From Allomuricauda sp. (GTDB lineage Bacteria > Bacteroidota > Bacteroidia > Flavobacteriales > Flavobacteriaceae): 64,000 nt of DNA. The position numbers were made by a program, and so were the translations under genes. Positions within the stretch are counted from its first letter, which is position 1. Each line of letters starts with the position of its first letter. Under the pieces are notes generated by a model. The model searched no databases and was not told the DNA's origin. It worked only from the letters and a program-made list of their open reading frames with translations. This document shows, piece by piece, positions 17,568-24,477 of the stretch. Location of the stretch: contig JASBTQ010000026.1 in assembly GCA_030148335.1 (NCBI GenBank), forward strand, positions 1 to 64,000, written 5' to 3'.

Positions 17568-17598
17568 GGCCCACTTAATTTTGTGGGTCTTGTTTTTT
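17568..17598 (+). terminator. rho-independent terminator after the acyl-CoA ligase
   Basis: Stem GGCCCAC/GTGGGTC (7 bp with one G-T pair), loop of 8, followed by TTGTTTTTT. Confidence 0.7.
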
Positions 17599-17618
17599 GG
17601 GTCGATCAATTAACCATT

Positions 17619-17644
17619 AATTTATTATGCATGCATAATAAATT
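17619..17644. promoter_or_regulatory. 26-bp perfect palindrome, candidate MarR operator
   Basis: The half-site AATTTATTATGCA is followed at once by its exact reverse complement. It starts 57 bp ahead of the MarR ATG and ends 4 bp before a TATATTTG -7 element, so bound regulator would cover the promoter spacer and -33 region. MarR dimers bind palindromes of this kind. Confidence 0.65.
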
Positions 17645-17648
17645 TTAT

Positions 17649-17656
17649 TATATTTG
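17649..17656 (+). promoter_or_regulatory. candidate -7 element (TATATTTG) of the beta-oxidation operon
   Basis: Exact TAnnTTTG match, 19 bp upstream of the MarR start codon and directly behind the 26-bp palindrome. Confidence 0.45.
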
Positions 17657-17675
17657 AAAACACCAAACCTGTTCC

Positions 17676-18122
17676 ATGAAAGATTTGACCATTGATTATG
17701 CCCTCAGGGCCACATGGCAAGCTGTTATCAAAATGTATAATGAAGAGGCCAAGAACTACGGAGTCACCATGGCGATAGGTTTCACCCTGTTGAGCATTGA
17801 CCCAAAAGGTGGCACACCAAGTACCGCCTTGGGCCCAAAAATGGGCATGGAGGCCACAAGTTTGTCAAGGATCTTAAAAAATATTGAGGAAAGGGGATAT
17901 ATCCAACGAAAGCCCAATCCCAACGACGGAAGGGGGGTTCTCATCCATCTTACCCCTTTAGGGCTTGAAAAACGGAAAGAATCCAAAGACGTGGTGCTCC
18001 GTTTCAACGATGTGGTCAAGGAGCATGTCTCTGATGAAGACTTGGCAGGCTTTTTCAAGACGATGGATGTCATCAACAAACTCATTTCCGACAAAAAAGT
18101 CTATATCAAAACAACGAAATAA
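17676..18122 (+). CDS. MarR-family transcriptional regulator of fatty-acid degradation
   Basis: Winged-helix regulator of 148 residues. The HTH runs through GPKMGMEATSLSRILKNIEERGYI and the wing through RKPNPNDGRGVLIHLT, both typical of MarR. It is the first gene of an operon with dehydrogenase/hydratase, thiolase and acyl-CoA dehydrogenase, so it most likely represses these genes and is released by an acyl-CoA or fatty acid. The perfect palindrome over its own promoter supports autoregulation. The ligand is inferred from context only. Confidence 0.88.
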   Translation: MKDLTIDYALRATWQAVIKMYNEEAKNYGVTMAIGFTLLSIDPKGGTPSTALGPKMGMEATSLSRILKNIEERGYIQRKPNPNDGRGVLIHLTPLGLEKRKESKDVVLRFNDVVKEHVSDEDLAGFFKTMDVINKLISDKKVYIKTTK

Positions 18123-18141
18123 TTAAAATACAAACCTGCAC

Positions 18142-20547
18142 ATGAAAAGGCATATAAACAAAGTTGCCGTAATAGGCTCCGGTATCATGGGAAGTGGCAT
18201 TGCCTGCCATTTTGCCAATATCGGTGTCGAGGTATTATTATTGGACATTGTTCCACGCGAACTCAACGACAGGGAAAAGGCCAAAGGGCTTACGCTTCAG
18301 GACAAGGTCGTCCGGAACCGTTTGGTGAACGATTCATTGGCTGCAGCACTCAAATCAAAGCCCTCCCCCATCTATCATCCCAAATTTGCGGAACGAATCA
18401 CTACGGGAAACTTGGAAGATGACATTTCCAAAGTGGCACAAGTGGATTGGATCATTGAAGTGGTCGTGGAGCGTTTGGACATCAAAAAACAGGTTTTTGA
18501 AAATCTGGACAAACACCGAAAAAAAGGTACCCTCATCACCTCCAATACTTCGGGTATTCCCATTAAATTCATGAGCGAGGGAAGAAGTGAGGATTTCCAG
18601 GAACATTTCTGCGGAACCCACTTTTTCAACCCGGCCAGATACCTCAAATTGTTCGAAATCATTCCCGGTCCACATACCTCCCAAGAAGTTCTGGACTTCC
18701 TCAACGGATATGGGGAGCAGTTCTTGGGCAAGACCTCGGTAGTGGCCAAGGACACCCCTGCATTTATTGGAAACCGGGTGGGTATCTTCAGCATCCAAAG
18801 TCTTTTCCATGCGGTAAAAGATTTGGGCATGACCGTGGAAGAAGTGGACAAACTCACGGGGCCCGTTATCGGTAGGCCCAAATCTGCCACCTTCCGTACC
18901 GTGGATGTGGTTGGTCTGGACACTCTTGTCCATGTCGCCAACGGAATCAGTGAAAACTGCAAGGACGATGAACGCCATGAACTGTTCCAGTTGCCCGATT
19001 TCATCAAGACCATGGTGGACAACAAGTGGTTGGGCAGTAAAACCGGACAAGGTTTCTATAAAAAAGTGACGGACGATGATGGCAAGAGCGACATTCTCAC
19101 TTTGGACTTGGGTACCATGGACTATCGCACCAAAAAAAGCGCAAAGTTTGCCACCCTGGAACTCACCAAGACCATCGACAAGGTCATTGAACGTTTTCCC
19201 GTTTTGGTGAATGGAAAGGACAAGGCAGGCGAATTTTACCGAAAGAGCTTTGGGGCACTTTTCGCTTATGTTACGCACAGGATCCCGGAAATATCAGACG
19301 AACTTTATAAAATTGACGATGCCATGAAAGCCGGCTTCGGCTGGGAACACGGTCCTTTCCAAATATGGGATGCCGTGGGACTGGACAAAGGCTTGGAACT
19401 CATCAAAGCCGAAGGCCAGGAAGCTGCCCCGTGGGTCGCTGAAATGAAGACTGCCGGGATCCATTCGTTCTATACCGTAAAAGATGGCGCTACCTATTTC
19501 TATGACATCTCCAAAAAGACCATGGAAAAAGTGCCCGGTCAAGACGCCTTTATCATTCTGGACAACATCAGAAAGTCCAAGGAAGTGTTCAAAAACAGTG
19601 GGGTGGTGATAGAAGATTTGGGCGATGGCATCCTCAACTGTGAATTCCAATCCAAAATGAACACCATCGGCGGCGATGTACTTGCCGGTCTGAACAAAGC
19701 CATAGACCTTGCCGAAAAAGACTTCCAAGGCCTTGTAGTAGGCAACCAAGCTGCAAATTTTTCCGTTGGGGCCAATATTGGGATGATATTCATGATGGCC
19801 GTGGAGCAAGAGTATGACGAGCTGAACATGGCCATCAAAATGTTCCAGGACACCATGATGCGCATGCGCTACTCCTCCATCCCCACCATTTCTGCCCCAC
19901 ACGGCATGTGCTTGGGAGGTGGATGTGAACTTTCACTCCATGCGGACAAAATTGTCGCCGCTGCCGAGACCTATATCGGCTTGGTGGAATTTGGTGTCGG
20001 TGTGATCCCCGGCGGGGGCGGTTCCAAGGAAATGGCCCTTCGGGCATCCGATACTTTTAGAAAAAATGATGTGGAACTGAACGTGCTCCAAGAATATTTC
20101 CTCACCATCGGAATGGCCAAGGTATCCACATCGGCATACGAAGCCTATGATTTGGGCATCCTTCAAAAAGGAAAGGACATTGTGGTGGTGAACAAGGACC
20201 GTCAAATCGCAACAGCCAAGGCCCATGCCAAGCTCATGGCCGAAGCAGGATACACCAAACCCGTAAAACGCAAGGATGTAAAAGTGCTCGGAAAACAAGC
20301 TTTGGGCATGTTCTTGGTGGGAACGGATTCCATGGAGGCCGGGCACTATATCTCCGAACACGACAAGAAGATTGCCAATAAGTTGGCCTATGTGATGGCC
20401 GGTGGTGACCTATCGGAAGCTACTTTGGTCACCGAGCAATATCTTTTGGATCTTGAGCGTGAAGCTTTCCTCTCCTTGTGTACCGAAAGGAAGACATTGG
20501 AGCGTATCCAACATATGTTGAAAACGGGGAAACCACTGAGAAATTAG
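18142..20547 (+). CDS. 3-hydroxyacyl-CoA dehydrogenase/enoyl-CoA hydratase (bifunctional beta-oxidation enzyme)
   Basis: Protein of 801 residues performing hydration and NAD-dependent oxidation in fatty-acid beta-oxidation. Domain order is reversed relative to E. coli FadB: the NAD-binding domain is first (VIGSGIMGSG, 10-19; then THFFNPARYLKLFEII and the PAFIGNRVG segment), and the crotonase fold is last (HGMCLGGGCELSLHAD and the oxyanion/catalytic GLVEFGVGVIPGGGG region). This order is normal for the about 800-residue Bacteroidota form. Its TAG stop is the first base triplet of the left heptamer array of cassette A. Thiolase and acyl-CoA dehydrogenase follow. Confidence 0.93.
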   Translation: MKRHINKVAVIGSGIMGSGIACHFANIGVEVLLLDIVPRELNDREKAKGLTLQDKVVRNRLVNDSLAAALKSKPSPIYHPKFAERITTGNLEDDISKVAQVDWIIEVVVERLDIKKQVFENLDKHRKKGTLITSNTSGIPIKFMSEGRSEDFQEHFCGTHFFNPARYLKLFEIIPGPHTSQEVLDFLNGYGEQFLGKTSVVAKDTPAFIGNRVGIFSIQSLFHAVKDLGMTVEEVDKLTGPVIGRPKSATFRTVDVVGLDTLVHVANGISENCKDDERHELFQLPDFIKTMVDNKWLGSKTGQGFYKKVTDDDGKSDILTLDLGTMDYRTKKSAKFATLELTKTIDKVIERFPVLVNGKDKAGEFYRKSFGALFAYVTHRIPEISDELYKIDDAMKAGFGWEHGPFQIWDAVGLDKGLELIKAEGQEAAPWVAEMKTAGIHSFYTVKDGATYFYDISKKTMEKVPGQDAFIILDNIRKSKEVFKNSGVVIEDLGDGILNCEFQSKMNTIGGDVLAGLNKAIDLAEKDFQGLVVGNQAANFSVGANIGMIFMMAVEQEYDELNMAIKMFQDTMMRMRYSSIPTISAPHGMCLGGGCELSLHADKIVAAAETYIGLVEFGVGVIPGGGGSKEMALRASDTFRKNDVELNVLQEYFLTIGMAKVSTSAYEAYDLGILQKGKDIVVVNKDRQIATAKAHAKLMAEAGYTKPVKRKDVKVLGKQALGMFLVGTDSMEAGHYISEHDKKIANKLAYVMAGGDLSEATLVTEQYLLDLEREAFLSLCTERKTLERIQHMLKTGKPLRN

Positions 20548-20582
20548 ACATAAGACTTTTGGACGTAAGACATAAGAAATGG
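20547..20582 (+). repeat. left heptamer array of cassette A
   Basis: Units GACATAA, GACTTTT, (one extra G), GACGTAA, GACATAA, GAAATGG. The last unit contains the ATG of the four-helix-bundle gene; the first G is the last base of the upstream TAG. Confidence 0.75.
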
Positions 20583-20944
20583 CAGCAAAACATAACTTTA
20601 GAAAGTTAACCATTTGGAAGGAAGGCATTGAATTGGTCAAAGAAACCTATAAGAGCACCAAAATTTTTCCCAAATCAGAGATTTATGGGTTATCCAATCA
20701 AATGCAGCGATGCTCCATATCAGTTCCTTCAAATATTGCAGAGGGAACCAGTAAAGGTTCAACAAAGCATTTTTTACAGTATTTGGAAAATGCTCTTGGT
20801 TCCGCATTTGAATGGGAAACACAGCTCATTATAGCATTCGAAATTGGATATGTTTCAGAAAGCACTTTCACTTATTTGGAAAATAAAATTCAATCAATAC
20901 AAAAGATGATAACCCGGTTCATGGAAAATATTGTAGACCATTAG
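20579..20944 (+). CDS. four-helix-bundle protein (23S rRNA IVS-encoded protein / bAvd-like)
   Basis: Protein of 121 residues of the four-helix-bundle family known from ORFs inside 23S rRNA intervening sequences and related to the bAvd accessory protein of diversity-generating retroelements. The family marks are FRKLTIWKEGIEL, the central LSNQMQRCSISVPSNIAEG (residues about 37-55, with the invariant SNIAEG), and LGSAFEWETQL. Members form basic pentamers that can bind nucleic acid. No reverse transcriptase or template/variable repeat is near. It is a paralogue of the gene at 22218-22571 with the same key motifs. Its role in a beta-oxidation operon is unknown. Confidence 0.85.
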   Translation: MAAKHNFRKLTIWKEGIELVKETYKSTKIFPKSEIYGLSNQMQRCSISVPSNIAEGTSKGSTKHFLQYLENALGSAFEWETQLIIAFEIGYVSESTFTYLENKIQSIQKMITRFMENIVDH

Positions 20945-20968
20945 TCCTATGTCCTACGTCTTATCGTC
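20940..20968 (-). repeat. right (inverted) heptamer array of cassette A
   Basis: Read on the minus strand: GACGATAA (8-mer), GACGTAG, GACATAG, GACTAAT. It includes the stop codon of the four-helix-bundle gene and pairs with the left array at 6 of 7 bases for two consecutive units. Confidence 0.7.
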
Positions 20969-20988
20969 ATAAATCAATTAAAAGCAAA

Positions 20989-22179
20989 ATGAAAACAGCA
21001 TATATCGTAAAAGCATACAGAACAGCAGTGGGCAAGGCCCCAAAGGGACTGTTCAGGTTCAAGAGACCAGACGAACTGGCCGCCGAGACCATCGAACACA
21101 TGATGAAAGAACTCCCACAGCTCGACAAAAAACGCATTGACGATGTCATTGTGGGCAACGCCATGCCCGAAGCGGAGCAAGGACTCAACATGGCCAGACT
21201 CATCTCCTTGATGGGCTTGGACATCGATGACGTACCTGGAGTGACCGTCAACCGTTATTGCGCCTCGGGATTGGAAACCATTGGGATTGCCACGGCCAAA
21301 ATCCAATCTGGAATGGCCGATTGCATCATTGCCGGAGGAGCAGAGAGTATGAGCTACATTCCCATGGGCGGCTACAAGCCCACTCCGGACTATGCCACGG
21401 CCAAAGAAGGACACGAGGATTATTATTGGGGCATGGGACTCACCGCAGAAGCAGTGGCCAAACAGTTCAAGGTGTCCAGGGAAGACCAAGATGTTTTCGC
21501 CTACAATTCCCACATGAAAGCCTTGAAGGCCCAAGAAGAAAACAGGTTCCAGGAACAAATTGTTCCCATAGAAGTCGAGCACACCTTTGTGAACGAGGCG
21601 GGCAAAAAAGAGACCAAGACTTACACCGTGAACAAGGATGAAGGGCCACGCAAGGACACCAACATCCCTACATTGAACAAGCTAAGACCTGTTTTTGCTG
21701 CTGATGGAAGTGTCACTGCCGGAAATTCCTCCCAAATGAGCGATGGAGCGGCCTTTGTCATGGTCATGAGTGAAGACATGGTCAAAGAACTGAATTTGGA
21801 ACCCATTGCCCGATTGGTCAACTATGCCGCAGCAGGTGTGGAGCCACGGATTATGGGAATAGGACCGGTCAAGGCCATACCAAAAGCATTGAAGCAGGCA
21901 GGGTTGAAACAAAGTGACGTTGAACTCATCGAGCTGAACGAAGCCTTTGCATCACAATCCTTGGCCGTGATCCGCGAATTGGACCTCAATCCGGAAATTG
22001 TGAACGTGAACGGAGGTGCGATTGCCTTGGGCCATCCCCTTGGGTGCACTGGGGCAAAACTTTCCGTCCAGCTTTTTGATGAAATGCGCAAGCGCAACAT
22101 GAAAGGCCAGTACGGCATGGTGACCATGTGCGTTGGTACAGGTCAGGGTGCTGCGGGGGTTTTTGAATTTCTTTCATAA
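20989..22179 (+). CDS. acetyl-CoA C-acyltransferase (3-ketoacyl-CoA thiolase)
   Basis: Thiolase of 396 residues, cutting 3-ketoacyl-CoA with CoA to acetyl-CoA and a shortened acyl-CoA in the last beta-oxidation step. The acyl-accepting cysteine is C91 in NRYCASGLE. The histidine lies in [16 protein letters not shown] and the second cysteine in [11 protein letters not shown] near the C-terminus. The length is standard for FadA/FadI. It sits between the two inserted four-helix-bundle cassettes: 20 bp behind cassette A, and its TAA is directly followed by cassette B. Confidence 0.95.
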   Translation: MKTAYIVKAYRTAVGKAPKGLFRFKRPDELAAETIEHMMKELPQLDKKRIDDVIVGNAMPEAEQGLNMARLISLMGLDIDDVPGVTVNRYCASGLETIGIATAKIQSGMADCIIAGGAESMSYIPMGGYKPTPDYATAKEGHEDYYWGMGLTAEAVAKQFKVSREDQDVFAYNSHMKALKAQEENRFQEQIVPIEVEHTFVNEAGKKETKTYTVNKDEGPRKDTNIPTLNKLRPVFAADGSVTAGNSSQMSDGAAFVMVMSEDMVKELNLEPIARLVNYAAAGVEPRIMGIGPVKAIPKALKQAGLKQSDVELIELNEAFASQSLAVIRELDLNPEIVNVNGGAIALGHPLGCTGAKLSVQLFDEMRKRNMKGQYGMVTMCVGTGQGAAGVFEFLS

Positions 22180-22214
22180 GACACAAGAAAAGAGAGTAAA
22201 GAAAAAAGACATGG
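22180..22214 (+). repeat. left heptamer array of cassette B
   Basis: Five units in perfect 7-bp phase: GACACAA, GAAAAGA, GAGTAAA, GAAAAAA, GACATGG. Starts at the first base after the thiolase TAA. Confidence 0.8.
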
Positions 22215-22217
22215 CCA

Positions 22218-22571
22218 ATGAAAAGACATAATTATAAAAAAATGAAAATTTGGCTGCTCGGATTGGAAATAGCTCATGACATTTCAGATTTACTCATCAA
22301 TTTCCCCAATCATGAGCGATACGACTTAAGTTCCCAAATAAGTAGATGCTCAGTTTCAATGCCAAGCAATATTGCTGAAGGGTCTTCGAGAACGGATAAA
22401 TCTTTTAAGCACTTCATAGATGTTGCATTGGGATCTTCCTTTGAACTTGGAACACAACTTTTAATTGCTAAACATCGAAATTATATCGACCCTGAAAATT
22501 TAAACACACTTGAAGATAAAATTAAAGAATGGCAAAAGATGACCATGGGGTTTCAAAACAGATTGGAATAA
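22218..22571 (+). CDS. four-helix-bundle protein (23S rRNA IVS-encoded protein / bAvd-like), second copy
   Basis: Protein of 117 residues, paralogue of the one at 20579-20944. It shares HNYKKMKIW near the start, LSSQISRCSVSMPSNIAEG (about 37-55, SNIAEG invariant) and LGSSFELGTQL. The two differ at more than half of all positions, so they are not a recent local duplication. ATG at 22218 is used; an ATG at 22211 is out of frame and closes after a few codons. Family function is poorly known; nucleic-acid binding is plausible from the pentameric relatives. Confidence 0.85.
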   Translation: MKRHNYKKMKIWLLGLEIAHDISDLLINFPNHERYDLSSQISRCSVSMPSNIAEGSSRTDKSFKHFIDVALGSSFELGTQLLIAKHRNYIDPENLNTLEDKIKEWQKMTMGFQNRLE

Positions 22572-22602
22572 GTCTTTTATCTCTTTTCTATCTTCTTTAA
22601 TC
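22568..22602 (-). repeat. right (inverted) heptamer array of cassette B
   Basis: Read on the minus strand: GATTAAA, GAAGATA, GAAAAGA, GATAAAA, GACTTAT, in perfect 7-bp phase. The stop codon TAA of the gene lies in the innermost unit. Pairs with the left array at 12 of 14 bases over GAAAAGA plus the next unit. Confidence 0.8.
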
Positions 22603-22612
22603 ATAATCAAAA

Positions 22613-24418
22613 ATGGAAACAACAAACAAAGACATCCTCAGAGGTGGTCAATTTTTGGTCAAGGAGACCAAATGCGAGGATATTTTCACCCTCGAAGACC
22701 TCAACGAAGAACAAAAAATGATGCGCGAAAGCACCAAGGAATTTGTGGATCGCGAACTTTGGGCGCATTGGGAACGCTTTGAGAAAAAAGACTATGCCTA
22801 CACCGAGGAATGCATGCGAAAAGCCGGGGAGCTTGGGTTGCTCAGTGTTGCCGTTCCCGAATCCTACGGCGGCATGGGCATGGGATTTGTTTCCACCATG
22901 CTGGTCTGTGATTACATTTCGGGGGCCACCGGTTCTTTCAGTACCGCATTTGGGGCCCACACGGGAATAGGCACCATGCCCATCACCTTGTACGGCACCG
23001 AGGAGCAGAAACAAAAATACGTACCCAGACTGGCCTCTGGGGAATGGTTCGGTGCCTACTGTTTGACCGAGCCGGGAGCAGGTTCCGATGCCAATTCGGG
23101 CAAGACCAAGGCCGTGCTTTCCGACGATGGGAAATATTATAGCATAACCGGACAAAAAATGTGGATCTCCAATGCGGGATTCTGCAATATGTTCATCGTC
23201 TTTGCGCGAATCGAGGACGACAAATATATTACGGGCTTTATCGTTGAAAACGACCCGAAAAATGGCATCACCTTAGGTGATGAAGAGAAAAAACTGGGCA
23301 TCCACTCCTCCTCTACCCGCCAAGTGTTCTTCAATGAGACCAAAGTACCTGTGGAAAATATGCTGTCTGAAAGGGGAAATGGTTTCAAAATAGCCATGAA
23401 TGCTTTGAACATTGGACGGATCAAATTGGCGGCGGCCTGTTTGGAAGCACAACGTCGTGTGCTCAATGAGGCGACAAAATATGCCAATGAGCGTATCCAA
23501 TTCAAGACCCCTATCATGAACTTTGGTGCCATAAAGGCCAAAATTGCCGATATGGCCACCAATGCCTATGTGGATGAAGCCGCTTGCTATCGAGCCGCCA
23601 AGAACATAGAGGACAGAATCGCCATTCGAGAGTCAGAAGGCAACTCGCACCAAGAAGCGGAACTGAAGGGTGTGGAAGAATACGCCATAGAATGCTCCAT
23701 TTTGAAAGTGGCCGTTTCCGAACACGTGCAACACACCACCGATGAAGGCATCCAGATTTTTGGTGGAATGGGCTTTAGTGCCGATACTCCCATGGAATCC
23801 GCTTGGAGGGATGCACGAATCTCCAGAATTTATGAGGGAACGAACGAAATCAACAGAATGCTGGCAGTGGGCATGCTCATCAAGAAAGCAATGAAGGGCC
23901 ATGTGGATCTTTTGGGACCTGCCACTGCTGTTGGAGAAGAGCTGATGGGCATTCCTTCTTTCGACACGCCCAATTTCTCCGAACTGTTCGCAGAGGAAAA
24001 GGACATGGTCGCCCGCTTGAAAAAAGTATTCTTGATGGTCGCGGGGAGCGCCGTACAAAAATTTGGACCGGATTTGGACGAACACCAAATGTTGTTGATG
24101 TCAGCCGCTGACATCCTTATTCAAGTCTATTTGGCTGAATCGGCCATTCTTCGTACCGAGAAAAACGCCAAACGTTTTGGCGAAGAAGCACAAGCCGCAC
24201 AGATAGCCATGTCCAAACTGTATCTGTACCGCGCGGTGGACATCATCAGCCAAAAGGGAAAAGAAGCCATCGTTTCATTTGCCGAAGGAGATGAACAACG
24301 GATGATGCTGATGGGACTGAAACGTTTTACCAAATATACAAACCAACCCAATGTGGTGGCACTGCGCACGCAAATTGCCGACAAAGTAGCCGCTGACAAT
24401 GGGTATACCTTTGACTAA
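22613..24418 (+). CDS. acyl-CoA dehydrogenase (VLCAD-like, extended form)
   Basis: FAD enzyme of 601 residues for the first oxidation step of beta-oxidation. The acyl-CoA dehydrogenase core is seen in CLTEPGAGSDANSGKTKA, KMWISNAGFCNMF and QIFGGMGFSADTPMESAWRDAR, with the catalytic region RIYEGTNEINRML near 405-417. A C-terminal extension of about 170 helical residues resembles the membrane-associated VLCAD/ACAD9 type and is normal for the Bacteroidota protein. It is the last gene of the operon, closed by a strong terminator. Confidence 0.93.
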   Translation: METTNKDILRGGQFLVKETKCEDIFTLEDLNEEQKMMRESTKEFVDRELWAHWERFEKKDYAYTEECMRKAGELGLLSVAVPESYGGMGMGFVSTMLVCDYISGATGSFSTAFGAHTGIGTMPITLYGTEEQKQKYVPRLASGEWFGAYCLTEPGAGSDANSGKTKAVLSDDGKYYSITGQKMWISNAGFCNMFIVFARIEDDKYITGFIVENDPKNGITLGDEEKKLGIHSSSTRQVFFNETKVPVENMLSERGNGFKIAMNALNIGRIKLAAACLEAQRRVLNEATKYANERIQFKTPIMNFGAIKAKIADMATNAYVDEAACYRAAKNIEDRIAIRESEGNSHQEAELKGVEEYAIECSILKVAVSEHVQHTTDEGIQIFGGMGFSADTPMESAWRDARISRIYEGTNEINRMLAVGMLIKKAMKGHVDLLGPATAVGEELMGIPSFDTPNFSELFAEEKDMVARLKKVFLMVAGSAVQKFGPDLDEHQMLLMSAADILIQVYLAESAILRTEKNAKRFGEEAQAAQIAMSKLYLYRAVDIISQKGKEAIVSFAEGDEQRMMLMGLKRFTKYTNQPNVVALRTQIADKVAADNGYTFD

Positions 24419-24452
24419 TTGAAGATTGCCGAAACAAAGCAAATTTCGATGA

Positions 24453-24477
24453 ACGCCCCTTTTAGGGGCGTTTTTTT
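24453..24477. terminator. bidirectional rho-independent terminator
   Basis: Stem ACGCCCCT/AGGGGCGT with loop TTT and a run of seven T. It serves the beta-oxidation operon and, overlapping its stop codon, probably also the convergent GH15 gene. Confidence 0.9.

Larger units (their letters stand above)
20547..20968. mobile_element. cassette A: four-helix-bundle gene bracketed by inverted heptamer arrays
   Basis: About 420 bp inserted between the dehydrogenase/hydratase and thiolase genes. It consists of a left array (GACATAA-type units), one small gene, and a right array that is the inverted complement. The two arms match at 13 of 16 bases in their best stretch (20561-20576 against the complement of 20947-20962). 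The cassette begins exactly at the stop codon of the upstream gene and leaves 20 bp to the thiolase start. Mobility is inferred, not shown. Confidence 0.55.
22180..22602. mobile_element. cassette B: four-helix-bundle gene bracketed by inverted heptamer arrays
   Basis: About 423 bp between thiolase and acyl-CoA dehydrogenase, same plan and nearly the same size as cassette A but with a different heptamer set (GAAAAGA-like). Five units lie on each side; the arms share an exact 10-bp core (AGAAAAGAGA). It begins directly after the thiolase stop codon and ends 10 bp before the next ATG. Independent insertion of a second cassette into the same operon is the simplest reading; mobility is inferred. 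Confidence 0.55.

Noticed and set aside
20547..22602. Diversity-generating retroelement, because bAvd belongs to the same family as the four-helix-bundle proteins
   Set aside because: No reverse transcriptase gene, no template/variable repeat pair and no C-type-lectin target anywhere in the window.
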